5,553 nt of DNA from Candidatus Sumerlaeota bacterium (GCA_021772735.1 JAJFLK010000406.1:1-5553), one strand, 5' to 3'; counted from the first letter of the stretch, positions 1 through 5,553 are shown. Numbers and translations: made by a program. Notes: generated by a model from the sequence alone, not told the origin.

Positions 1-240
1 CCCTTCTTATGGATCGGCGAGCTATGGCGAGGGATTTCGATTCTTTTGCTATTCCTCGCCCCTGTTTGGATGCTCCTATCCGCTGTCATGGGTATCCTCT
101 TATTCTGGAAGGCGTCTCGCACGGAACACTTTAAGCCGCTCACTGAGGTGATGTCGTTAATGCACATCGCGATGGGTCCGATATCCGCCACGTTCTTCTT
201 TATTGTGTATCACGACTTCTTCATGTGGCTTATGGATTGA
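1..240 (+). CDS. C-terminal fragment of an unidentified integral membrane protein (5' end outside window)
   Basis: The frame is open from the first base to a TGA at 238-240, giving 79 residues with no in-window start that must be used. A TTG at 46 and an ATG at 70 are in frame but lie inside the first hydrophobic stretch, so the gene most likely begins upstream. Two strongly hydrophobic segments are visible, about residues 11-36 (rich in L, I, V, M) and 54-78 (rich in F, I, M, W). A short polar loop with K37, R40, E42, H43 and K45 joins them, and the protein ends almost immediately after the second segment. I do not recognise the family. Local GC is clearly lower than in the transporter genes (about 53% in 61-180 by hand count, against about 67% in 3841-3900), partly because of its hydrophobic codons. 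It lies 120 nt from the ATPase start, so cotranscription with the transporter is possible but not shown. Confidence 0.65.
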   Translation, partial: PFLWIGELWRGISILLLFLAPVWMLLSAVMGILLFWKASRTEHFKPLTEVMSLMHIAMGPISATFFFIVYHDFFMWLMD

Positions 241-276
241 AATTCTGAATGTGTTTTTTGTGGGCCAGCGGTGGCG

Positions 277-312
277 GCGCCCCGGGCTCATAGACCGCGC
301 TGCGCCCCGGGC
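277..312. repeat. 11-nt direct repeat in the control region upstream of the ABC ATPase gene
   Basis: The sequence GCGCCCCGGGC occurs perfectly at 277-287 and again at 302-312, 25 nt start to start. Each copy contains the palindrome CCCGGG. The pair lies in the 120-nt non-coding gap (241-360) between the membrane-protein fragment and the ATPase start. Two sites spaced about 2.5 helical turns apart could be an operator pair, or this may simply be GC-rich low-complexity sequence. No convincing -35/-10 pair was found in the gap. The T6 run at 254-259 has no GC-rich stem before it, so it does not make a terminator. A regulatory role is speculative. Confidence 0.35.
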
Positions 313-360
313 CAGACCAAATTCCTTGCCACTCCCCGAGCTCCCGGCCATGATTTCCGC

Positions 361-1878
361 ATGCCCGGCCCCGCTTCTCAAGATGCCGTCCTGACGCTTA
401 GCGGAGTTCGCAAGGAATTCCCCGGCGTCCTCGCGCTCGATGGCGTGGATTTCGAACTGCGAGGCGGCGAAGTTCACGCGCTCGTCGGCGAGAACGGCGC
501 GGGCAAGTCCACGTTGATGAAAATCATCAGCGGCGCGTATCGGATGACGCGCGGCGAGATGCGCATGGAGGGCCGCGAAGTCCGCGTTCGCAACCCGCGC
601 CACGCACAGGATCTCGGCATCAGCATCATCTATCAGGAACTCAATCTCGTCCCTCATCTGACAGTCGAGGAGAACATTTTTCTTGGCCGCGAGCCCCGAA
701 CTCCGCTGGGCCTGATCGATGCCGGGCAGATTCGATCCAAATGCGAGCGACTCCTTGTCGACCTGGGCGTCGGCATTTCTCCGGCAGTTCGCGTCTCGAC
801 TCTGGGCGTCGCCGAAATGCAGATGGTCGAGATCGCAAAGGCTCTGGCTTTCGAGGCGCGCGTGCTCATCATGGACGAACCCACCTCGGCCCTGACCGAT
901 CGGGAAACCGAAACTCTGTTCGCAACGATCACCGACATCAAATCGCGCGGTGTCTCGATCATCTATATCTCTCATCGTCTTGAAGAAATTTTTCGGATCG
1001 CGGACCGGGCGACCGTGATGCGCGACGGTCGCATCGTCGCGACGCACGACGTCGAGGGCCTCTCGACCGGGCAGCTCATCCGCGAGATGGTCGACCGCGA
1101 AGTGAACGATCATTATCCGAAGCAGCCCGCGCCGATCGGTTCGGTGGTTTTGGGAGTCGAGAACCTGCGCGCCGGGACGCGAGTTCGCGGCGTGAGCCTG
1201 GAGCTACGAGCGGGCGAGGTCGTCGGGCTGGCCGGTCTGATGGGATCGGGCCGGACCGAGCTGGCGCGCGCGATCTTCGGCGCCGATCCGATCGATTCGG
1301 GCCGCGTTACGATCCATGGCGTTGACCTGACTCCGAGTTCTCCCAACGCCGCGATCCGTGCCGGCATGGGTTTCGTGACCGAGGATCGCAAGGGCGAGGG
1401 CTTGGTCCTTCAATTCAGTGTCTGCCAGAACGTCACGCTGCCCGCGATCCGTTCCATGTCGCGCGCGGGGGTGATCGATCGAGCGGCGGAACGAGCCGCA
1501 GCCAATCGTGCCATCGCCGACTTGCACATCAAGACTCCAACGGCCGAGGCGCAGGTCTCGAATCTCTCGGGCGGCAACCAGCAGAAGGTCGTTCTGTCCA
1601 AGTGGCTGGGCATCGGCGCTCGCGTACTGATCTTTGACGAACCGACGCGCGGCATCGACGTCGGCGCGAAGATCGAAATCTATACTCTGATGAACAAGCT
1701 TGCGGGCGAGGGCGTCGCGATCTTGATGATCTCCTCAGACCTGCCCGAGGTGCTCGGCATGAGCGATCGTATCCTCGTCATGAACGAAGGACGGATCGCG
1801 GGCGAGCTTTCGCGGGCCGAGGCCACGCAGGAAAAAGTCCTGGCCCTCGCGGTCGATCCGGTGGCGGGCGCGGCATGA
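361..1878 (+). CDS. Sugar (probable myo-inositol) ABC importer, ATP-binding protein with two NBDs, RbsA/CUT2 type
   Basis: This is the cytoplasmic ATPase that powers the importer. It has 505 residues, close to E. coli RbsA. NBD1 has Walker A G43-T51 (GENGAGKST), Q-loop Q92, Walker B ending D172-E173 with D-loop SALT, and H-loop H205. NBD2 has the degenerate Walker A typical of the family (GLMGSGRTEL, G292 on; R298 where a P-loop Lys would be), a TEDRK segment at 340-344, a canonical signature LSGGNQQ (402-408), Walker B D426-E427 followed by PTRGIDVGAK, and SSDLPE in place of an H-loop. The NBD1 signature is unusually eroded: LGVAEMQ (148-154) where RbsA has LSIGDQQ. The ATG at 361 is preferred over an in-frame GTG at 271, because the extra 30 residues (R, P and A rich) resemble nothing in the family and MPGP...LTLSGVRKEFPG matches the usual N-terminus. 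No clear Shine-Dalgarno precedes it. The stop overlaps the permease start (ATGA), so the two are translationally coupled. The family is certain; the substrate is inferred from the MIOX gene downstream. Confidence 0.95.
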   Translation: MPGPASQDAVLTLSGVRKEFPGVLALDGVDFELRGGEVHALVGENGAGKSTLMKIISGAYRMTRGEMRMEGREVRVRNPRHAQDLGISIIYQELNLVPHLTVEENIFLGREPRTPLGLIDAGQIRSKCERLLVDLGVGISPAVRVSTLGVAEMQMVEIAKALAFEARVLIMDEPTSALTDRETETLFATITDIKSRGVSIIYISHRLEEIFRIADRATVMRDGRIVATHDVEGLSTGQLIREMVDREVNDHYPKQPAPIGSVVLGVENLRAGTRVRGVSLELRAGEVVGLAGLMGSGRTELARAIFGADPIDSGRVTIHGVDLTPSSPNAAIRAGMGFVTEDRKGEGLVLQFSVCQNVTLPAIRSMSRAGVIDRAAERAAANRAIADLHIKTPTAEAQVSNLSGGNQQKVVLSKWLGIGARVLIFDEPTRGIDVGAKIEIYTLMNKLAGEGVAILMISSDLPEVLGMSDRILVMNEGRIAGELSRAEATQEKVLALAVDPVAGAA

Positions 1879-2828
1879 GCACTTCAAGACGCGAGTGGCT
1901 TTTGCTTCACGGCCGCGAATTGGGCGGCATCGGCGGGCTCATCCTGCTTTGCTTCGGGCTGTGGATTCTTACGCCGTATTTCCTGACGGTCTCCAATCTG
2001 GTCAACGTCGCTCAGCAGACGGCGATCAACGCGATCATCGCCGTCGGCATGACGTACGTCATCATCACTGCCGGCATCGATCTTTCTGTCGGCTCGATCC
2101 TCGCCTTCTCCGGAGTGATCCTTGCCCGCGCGCTCAACGCCGATGCCCCCCTGCCGGTCGCTTTGTTTGCGGCGATCGGAGCGGGCGCCGCGCTCGGCGT
2201 CGTCAATGGGATGCTGATTACATACGGCCGATTACCGCCGTTTATCTCGACTCTAGGGATGATGAGCGTCGCGCGCGGGCTGGCCCTGATCGTCAGCGAT
2301 GGCCGTCCGATCTCCGGCTTCTCCGAGTCGCTGAGGTTCCTGGCCAATGGCGACCTGATCGGCATTCCGATGCCGGTTGTCATCACGGGCATCGTCATGA
2401 TCGCGGGCCAGTTCTGCCTCAAGCGGACGTGGTTCGGGCGATACGTCTATGCGATCGGAGGTAACGAGGAAGCTGCGCGGCTTTCGGGCATCAACATCAC
2501 TTTCGTCAAGGTGGCGGTCTATGGCCTGGCCGGAGCGCTCTCTGCCCTGGCGGCGATCGTCCTTACCGCGCGGCTGAACTCGGCACAACCCACGGCCGGC
2601 GCGATGTATGAACTCGACGCCATCGCGGCGACGGTCATCGGCGGCTCCAGCCTGATGGGCGGGGAGGGGAGCGTCGTCGGAACGCTGATCGGCGCGCTCA
2701 TTATGGGCGTCCTGCGCAATGGCCTGAACCTGCTCGATGTCTCTTCGTTCGTTCAACAGACCGTCATCGGCTCGGCCATCATCGCGGCAGTGCTGATCGA
2801 TATGGCGATCAAACGCCGCAGGGTGTGA
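1875..2828 (+). CDS. Sugar (probable myo-inositol) ABC importer, permease protein, RbsC/CUT2 type
   Basis: This is the inner-membrane translocation subunit, expected to act as a homodimer with the double-NBD ATPase. It has 317 residues, near the usual RbsC length (about 320). Family hallmarks seen directly are a first hydrophobic segment at about residues 17-35, AVGMTYVIITAGIDLSVGS (GIDLSVGS at 67-74), GGNEEAARLSGI (195-206, the conserved cytoplasmic coupling region), NSAQPTAG followed by YELDAIAATVIGGSSLMGG (GGSSLMGGEGS at 256-266), then GTLIGALIMGVLRNGLNLL. It ends in a basic tail (KRRRV), consistent with a cytoplasmic C-terminus. The start ATG shares 4 nt with the ATPase stop codon. No strong Shine-Dalgarno is present, so expression probably depends on coupling. 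The protein is intact, with no frameshift or missing motif. The ligand cannot be read from the permease sequence; inositol is inferred from the neighbourhood. Confidence 0.95.
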   Translation: MSTSRREWLLLHGRELGGIGGLILLCFGLWILTPYFLTVSNLVNVAQQTAINAIIAVGMTYVIITAGIDLSVGSILAFSGVILARALNADAPLPVALFAAIGAGAALGVVNGMLITYGRLPPFISTLGMMSVARGLALIVSDGRPISGFSESLRFLANGDLIGIPMPVVITGIVMIAGQFCLKRTWFGRYVYAIGGNEEAARLSGINITFVKVAVYGLAGALSALAAIVLTARLNSAQPTAGAMYELDAIAATVIGGSSLMGGEGSVVGTLIGALIMGVLRNGLNLLDVSSFVQQTVIGSAIIAAVLIDMAIKRRRV

Positions 2829-2835
2829 GTCCCGA

Positions 2836-2847
2836 GCGGCGTGCCGC
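2836..2847 (+). other. Small GC hairpin just after the permease stop codon
   Basis: GCGGC (2836-2840) and GCCGC (2843-2847) are perfect inverted arms separated by two bases (equivalently a 4-bp stem with a 4-nt loop). It starts 8 nt after the permease TGA. No U-tract follows (the next bases are C-rich), so it is not a classical intrinsic terminator. Such a stem could protect the 3' end of the ATPase-permease message or separate its abundance from that of the binding protein, but it may also be chance in GC-rich sequence. Confidence 0.25.
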
Positions 2848-2937
2848 CCCCAACCTCCCCGAAAGTCATTGGTGCAAAGATCCGCCGGAGGCGTGATAAT
2901 TCCGCGTCCGGGGGAACCTCTTGGCCGAAACATCAAC

Positions 2938-2943
2938 AGGGAG
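2938..2943 (+). promoter_or_regulatory. Ribosome binding site that fixes the binding-protein start
   Basis: AGGGAG lies 7 nt before the ATG at 2951 and is the best Shine-Dalgarno match in the transporter cluster. It supports ATG 2951 over the in-frame TTG at 2921, which would put ten extra residues in front of the signal peptide. A strong site here, where the ATPase and permease have none, fits the usual need for excess binding protein. Confidence 0.7.
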
Positions 2944-2950
2944 TCGATCC

Positions 2951-3964
2951 ATGCGTCGATTGAACTTTTCTCGTTTTCCGTTCGCAGCCCTTCTCGCCAT
3001 TTGCGCCGCCTGTGCCCTGACCGGCGGGCTCGGCGCGTGCAATCGCGAGGACCCCGTCGAGCCCGGAGCGACCTTCGGCGATGGAGCATCCCCCGCCGCG
3101 CATCGCCCGACCATCGCGTTCATCATGAAGACGCTCAATAACCCATTCTTTGTCGACATGGAGGTTGGCGCGCGCGAAGCGGCCGAGAGGTTGGGCGTTG
3201 AGCTGATCGTTCAAGCGCCCGAACGCGAACTCGACATCGAGCGTCAGATGCAGATGGTCGAGAACATGATCCAACGCAAGGTCGATGCGATCGTCATCAC
3301 TCCAAACGGCTCGGCAGAAATTATCCCCGCGATCGTCAAGGCAAACGCCGCCGGCATCCCGGTGCTGATCGTCGATACGAGGATCGACGCCGAAGCAGCG
3401 CGCGAGGCGGGGGCCATGACGGTCACTTTCATCGGCTCGGACAATCATGAAGGCGGGCGCATCGCGGGCGAATTCCTGGCCGGGCGACTTGGCGACCGCG
3501 GCGAGGTCGCCGTGCTCGAAGGCATCCCGGGCCACGAGACGGCCGACGCCCGGCTCGGGGGCTTCAAGGAGGGCATCGCCGAGGCCTCTGCCGTGCGGAT
3601 CGTCGCATCCCAGCCGGCGAACTGGGAACGCGATCAGGGTTTCAACGTCGCGCAGAACATGCTGCAAGCCCACCCGGACCTGAACGCCATCTTCGCGGCG
3701 AACGACATGATGGCGTTGGGTGCGATCGAGGCGATCTCGGCCGCCGGCAAGTCGCGGCAGATTCTGGTCGTCGGCTTCGACGCGACGGACGACGCGCGCG
3801 AAGCCATCGGCGCGGGCCGCATGCTGGGCTCGGTCGCGCAGTATCCCGCAGCGATGGGCAGCGTCGGTGTCGAGAAGGCCCTCGAAGCCGTCAATGGCGC
3901 GGCGATTGACGAAGAGATAGGAACGAAAGTCGAAATGATTCACGAGGCGAATCTGGCCGATTAA
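2951..3964 (+). CDS. Sugar (probable myo-inositol) ABC importer, substrate-binding lipoprotein, RbsB type (Peripla_BP_4 fold)
   Basis: This is the extracytoplasmic ligand-binding subunit, 337 residues long. The N-terminus is a lipoprotein signal: MRRLNFSR, a hydrophobic core, then lipobox LGAC with the predicted lipidated Cys at C30. A flexible linker follows (about 31-52) before the two-lobed domain. The RbsB pattern is clear: TIAFIMKTLNNPFF (N63, F66, F67), IVDT (D142), ASQPANW (W225), AANDMMALGA (N251), VVGFDAT (D277) and AQYP (Q297). Aligned by eye with E. coli RbsB, the Asn/Phe/Phe, Asp89, Asn190, Asp215 and Gln235 contacts are kept. Arg90 becomes T143, Arg141 appears to become D199 and Phe164 becomes W225. 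This suggests a related polyol or sugar rather than ribose itself. It lies 122 nt after the permease and 69 nt before MIOX, all on one strand. The family is certain; the ligand is inferred. Confidence 0.95.
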   Translation: MRRLNFSRFPFAALLAICAACALTGGLGACNREDPVEPGATFGDGASPAAHRPTIAFIMKTLNNPFFVDMEVGAREAAERLGVELIVQAPERELDIERQMQMVENMIQRKVDAIVITPNGSAEIIPAIVKANAAGIPVLIVDTRIDAEAAREAGAMTVTFIGSDNHEGGRIAGEFLAGRLGDRGEVAVLEGIPGHETADARLGGFKEGIAEASAVRIVASQPANWERDQGFNVAQNMLQAHPDLNAIFAANDMMALGAIEAISAAGKSRQILVVGFDATDDAREAIGAGRMLGSVAQYPAAMGSVGVEKALEAVNGAAIDEEIGTKVEMIHEANLAD

Positions 3965-3974
3965 CGAATGATAC

Positions 3975-4016
3975 GATTTGACTGGCGGCGGAGGCCAGCC
4001 ATTAGATTGACTTGGC
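3975..4016. repeat. Imperfect direct repeat plus small hairpin in the spacer before MIOX
   Basis: GATTTGACTGGC (3975-3986) recurs as GATTGACTTGGC (4005-4016), 30 nt start to start; each copy includes TTGACT. Between them, CTGGC (3982-3986) pairs with GCCAG (3994-3998) across a 7-nt loop. The TTGACT copies resemble -35 elements, but no good -10 lies at the right distance: after the first copy only ATTAGA/TTAGAT is found, and for the second the -10 would fall on the MIOX start codon. The repeat could be an operator pair giving MIOX its own control, or chance. Confidence 0.3.
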
Positions 4017-4020
4017 AAAC

Positions 4021-4026
4021 GGGGGA
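4021..4026 (+). promoter_or_regulatory. Probable ribosome binding site for MIOX
   Basis: The purine run GGGGGA lies 7 nt before the ATG at 4034. It is a moderate Shine-Dalgarno match, but the spacing is ideal. The upstream in-frame ATG at 3968 has no such site and would add 22 residues, rich in R and W, unlike the family. This decides for the start at 4034. Confidence 0.55.
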
Positions 4027-4033
4027 TAAGACA

Positions 4034-5011
4034 ATGGGTGGAGATATTAATCAGTCCGGCACGTCCGGGCGCGAACCCGATCCCAATCCACTCGGCGATT
4101 TGGATGAGGTCGAGGACTTCATGAAAGCGCGCTATCCCGAGGCCGGATCGGGCAAGGCGATGGCGGGCGAGGGCGCGATGTCAGGCGGGGACTCCGGCCA
4201 GGAACTCGGTCCCAACACCGGCGCGGCTCAGGCTGCCAAGCCGCGTCATAAGTTCCGAGATTACCGCGCCGAGGCGCGCGATTGCGTCAAAGAGTTCTAT
4301 CGTCTCAATCACACCTACCAGACCTACGAATTCGTCCAGGCCAAGCGTCGCGAATTCCTCAGTCTGGATCGCCGGACGATGGGCATCTGGGAGGCGATCG
4401 AATATCTGAATACGCTCGTCGACGAGAGCGATCCGGATACCGAAATGACGCAGCTCCAGCACCTGCTTCAATCGGCCGAAGCCGTTCGCCGCGCCGGTCA
4501 TCCGCGTTGGTTTATCCTGACCGCGCTGATACACGATCTGGGCAAGATCCTGTGCCTTTGGGGCGAGCCGCAATGGGCGGTCGTCGGCGATACGTTTCCC
4601 GTTGGCTGCGCGTTTTCCGAAGATGTCGTCTATCCCGAGTTCTTTGAACTGAACCCGGATTCGACGGACGCGCGATTAAGTACACGGCTCGGTGTATATG
4701 ATGAAGGTTGCGGACTGGATAACGTCGCAATGTCGTGGGGCCATGATGAGTATATGTATCATGTCGTCAAGGATCACCTGCCCGAAGAGGGCTTATACAT
4801 GATCCGGTATCACTCGTTCTACGCGGCCCACCGCGAGGGCGCTTACAATTACCTGATGAATGACCACGACCGCGAGATGTTCAATTGGGTGAAAAAATTC
4901 AATCCGTTTGATTTGTATTCCAAGGCGGATTCAGCCCAGGACACCGAATCGTTGATGCCGTTCTATACAGAGCTGATCGAAGAGTATTTCCCGGGAAAGC
5001 TTGCGTGGTGA
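4034..5011 (+). CDS. myo-Inositol oxygenase (MIOX), diiron, EC 1.13.99.1
   Basis: This cytoplasmic enzyme cleaves the C1-C6 bond of myo-inositol with O2 to give D-glucuronate, using a mixed-valent Fe(II)/Fe(III) pair held in an HD-domain-like fold. It has 325 residues. By eye it matches animal MIOX along the full catalytic domain from FRDY (R75) to the final W: LVDESDPD (D130 on), LIHDLGK, GEPQWAVVGDTFPVGC, SWGHDEYMY, RYHSFY, FNPFDLYSK and PGKLAW. All six iron ligands of the mammalian enzyme have counterparts: H143, H167, D168, H237, H260 and D293. The substrate-contact residues Arg29, Asp85, Lys127 and Lys257 map to R75, D130, K171 and K297. The first 70 or so residues are a G/S/A/E/P-rich hydrophilic extension, about 46 residues longer than in the human protein, with one acidic, helix-prone stretch (DLDEVEDFMKARYPE). 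GC falls from about 77% in 4141-4200 to about 40% in 4861-4920. It follows the importer genes on the same strand, which points to inositol as the imported substrate. Confidence 0.96.
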   Translation: MGGDINQSGTSGREPDPNPLGDLDEVEDFMKARYPEAGSGKAMAGEGAMSGGDSGQELGPNTGAAQAAKPRHKFRDYRAEARDCVKEFYRLNHTYQTYEFVQAKRREFLSLDRRTMGIWEAIEYLNTLVDESDPDTEMTQLQHLLQSAEAVRRAGHPRWFILTALIHDLGKILCLWGEPQWAVVGDTFPVGCAFSEDVVYPEFFELNPDSTDARLSTRLGVYDEGCGLDNVAMSWGHDEYMYHVVKDHLPEEGLYMIRYHSFYAAHREGAYNYLMNDHDREMFNWVKKFNPFDLYSKADSAQDTESLMPFYTELIEEYFPGKLAW

Positions 5012-5018
5012 GCGCCCG

Positions 5019-5553
5019 CTATTCATCCTCGCTCTCACGTTGAGTGGGCCCTGGTAATCGCAATCTTTGATATTCCAGTCGTGGAAAATCGGAGGAAACT
5101 TTGGCTTCCAACTCTTCTTGGATTTTTTGATGAAGCTCTTGCATCCCCTGATCGGTTTCTTCCAGAGTTTTGCGCAGGCCTTTAACAACACTGCCTGCCA
5201 AGGGAATGCTGCTGAGTAACTCCCATCCGGAATTCTTGAGCCATATAGCGGTGAAGTGCAACGCGCCACGAGTTGCAAAATACGAGCCGTTCCGAGCTCC
5301 TTGAAGAGTGGCGATGACGTTTTCAAGCTTACGGATTGCCTGCACGCTATCAATTTCGCCGCTCGTCAAAATCTCTTTCAAGCATTTAATGATCTCATCG
5401 AAAAGCTCGGGGATCTTACATTCTGCCCTGTATTTCTGGTAGACCGCATCGAACTCAAATCCCGTCTCGGCGTTCGCTCCCTTTGTTTTCCATTGATGAT
5501 GCTCCAGCTGTCCGGATAGTCGTGACGCGATCAATATGACCGCCTCGACGCCG
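5019..5553 (-). CDS. Unrecognised helical protein, C-terminal 178 residues (5' end outside window)
   Basis: On the minus strand the frame runs open from the window edge to a TAG at 5019-5021. A TTG at 5534-5532 could serve as a start, but the frame continues upstream with sensible residues (VEAVILIASRLSGQ), so the gene is probably cut by the window end. The product looks mostly helical: charged amphipathic stretches (FDEIIKCLKEIL, VQAIRKLENVIATL), a more hydrophobic middle around GALHFTAIWLKNSGWELLSS and PLAGSVVKGL, then a Glu/Gln/Lys-rich segment (LRKTLEETDQGMQELHQKIQ, continuing EELEAKV) that may form a coiled coil, and an acidic tail ESEDE. I recognise no family or catalytic motif. GC is low (about 43% in 5101-5160), against about 67% in 3841-3900. 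The gene converges on MIOX with only 7 nt between stop codons and no visible terminator. The base composition suggests an accessory or transferred origin; no link to inositol metabolism can be argued. Confidence 0.6.
   Translation of the reverse strand, partial: GVEAVILIASRLSGQLEHHQWKTKGANAETGFEFDAVYQKYRAECKIPELFDEIIKCLKEILTSGEIDSVQAIRKLENVIATLQGARNGSYFATRGALHFTAIWLKNSGWELLSSIPLAGSVVKGLRKTLEETDQGMQELHQKIQEELEAKVSSDFPRLEYQRLRLPGPTQRESEDE

Noticed and set aside
254..259. T6 run after the first gene as an intrinsic terminator
   Set aside because: No GC-rich inverted repeat lies immediately before it.
271..360. GTG start at 271 adding 30 residues to the ABC ATPase
   Set aside because: The extra residues are R/P/A-rich and unlike the family, they overlap the direct repeat, and the ATG at 361 gives the normal family length.
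157..1113. Open frame of 318 codons on the minus strand, opposite the ATPase gene
   Set aside because: It runs antisense through NBD1 motifs and into the upstream gene. Its residue composition is typical of a GC-rich antisense artefact, and it has no recognisable domain.
2869..2900. Possible promoter for the binding protein: TTGGTG (2869-2874) and GATAAT (2895-2900)
   Set aside because: The -10 element is good, but the -35 is poor and the 20-nt spacing is too long. A separate promoter here is plausible but not supported.
2933..4018. Long open frame of 361 codons on the minus strand, opposite the binding-protein gene
   Set aside because: It is an antisense shadow of a clearly recognisable RbsB-type gene. 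High GC at third codon positions removes stops on the opposite strand, and the translation is rich in R, D, H and A with no family features.
3968..4033. ATG at 3968 as the MIOX start
   Set aside because: It lies 4 nt after the binding-protein stop without a Shine-Dalgarno. The ATG at 4034 has a purine run at 7-nt spacing.
4987..4998. Perfect 12-bp palindrome TTTCCCGGGAAA
   Set aside because: It encodes conserved MIOX residues (FPGK), is short and has no loop or U-tract, so it is better explained as coding sequence than as a terminator or operator.
4931..5353. 140-codon minus-strand open frame overlapping the MIOX 3' end
   Set aside because: It would overlap conserved MIOX codons and the better minus-strand frame, and its composition (S, K and C patches) shows no family.
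5256..5519. 87-codon plus-strand open frame near the right edge
   Set aside because: It is antisense to the longer minus-strand frame, which is open to the window edge and has more protein-like composition. I cannot wholly exclude it, but there is no motif or ribosome binding site to favour it.

Overview
The window comes from a GC-rich bacterial genome. It carries a tightly packed plus-strand cluster of four genes: a ribose-type (RbsABC/CUT2) sugar ABC importer followed by a complete myo-inositol oxygenase (MIOX). Two truncated genes flank the cluster. The substrate-binding protein is a predicted lipoprotein, which fits many phyla with GC-rich genomes (Planctomycetes and related or candidate lineages, for example). 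Nothing in the window fixes the taxon.

Layout: positions 1-240 hold the C-terminal end of an unidentified membrane protein (plus strand, 5' end outside the window). Positions 241-360 are a non-coding gap with an 11-nt direct repeat and probably the control region of the transporter. Positions 361-1878 encode a double-NBD ABC ATPase (RbsA type). Positions 1875-2828 encode the permease (RbsC type), which overlaps the ATPase gene by 4 nt. A 122-nt gap with a small hairpin follows. Positions 2951-3964 encode the periplasmic-binding lipoprotein (RbsB type). After a 69-nt spacer with a repeat pair, positions 4034-5011 encode MIOX. Positions 5019-5553 carry the 3' part of an AT-richer, unrecognised gene on the minus strand, convergent with MIOX and 7 nt from it. 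No terminator, tRNA, rRNA, CRISPR array or insertion sequence could be supported.

Proposed joint function (inference): the importer brings a cyclitol, most likely myo-inositol, into the cytoplasm. MIOX then opens the ring with O2 to give D-glucuronate, which would enter uronate catabolism encoded outside the window. This is a one-enzyme oxygenative entry, unlike the common bacterial route that begins with inositol dehydrogenase (IolG). All six diiron ligands of MIOX are visible. The binding protein keeps the RbsB fold but differs at several ribose-contact positions, which agrees with a non-ribose ligand.
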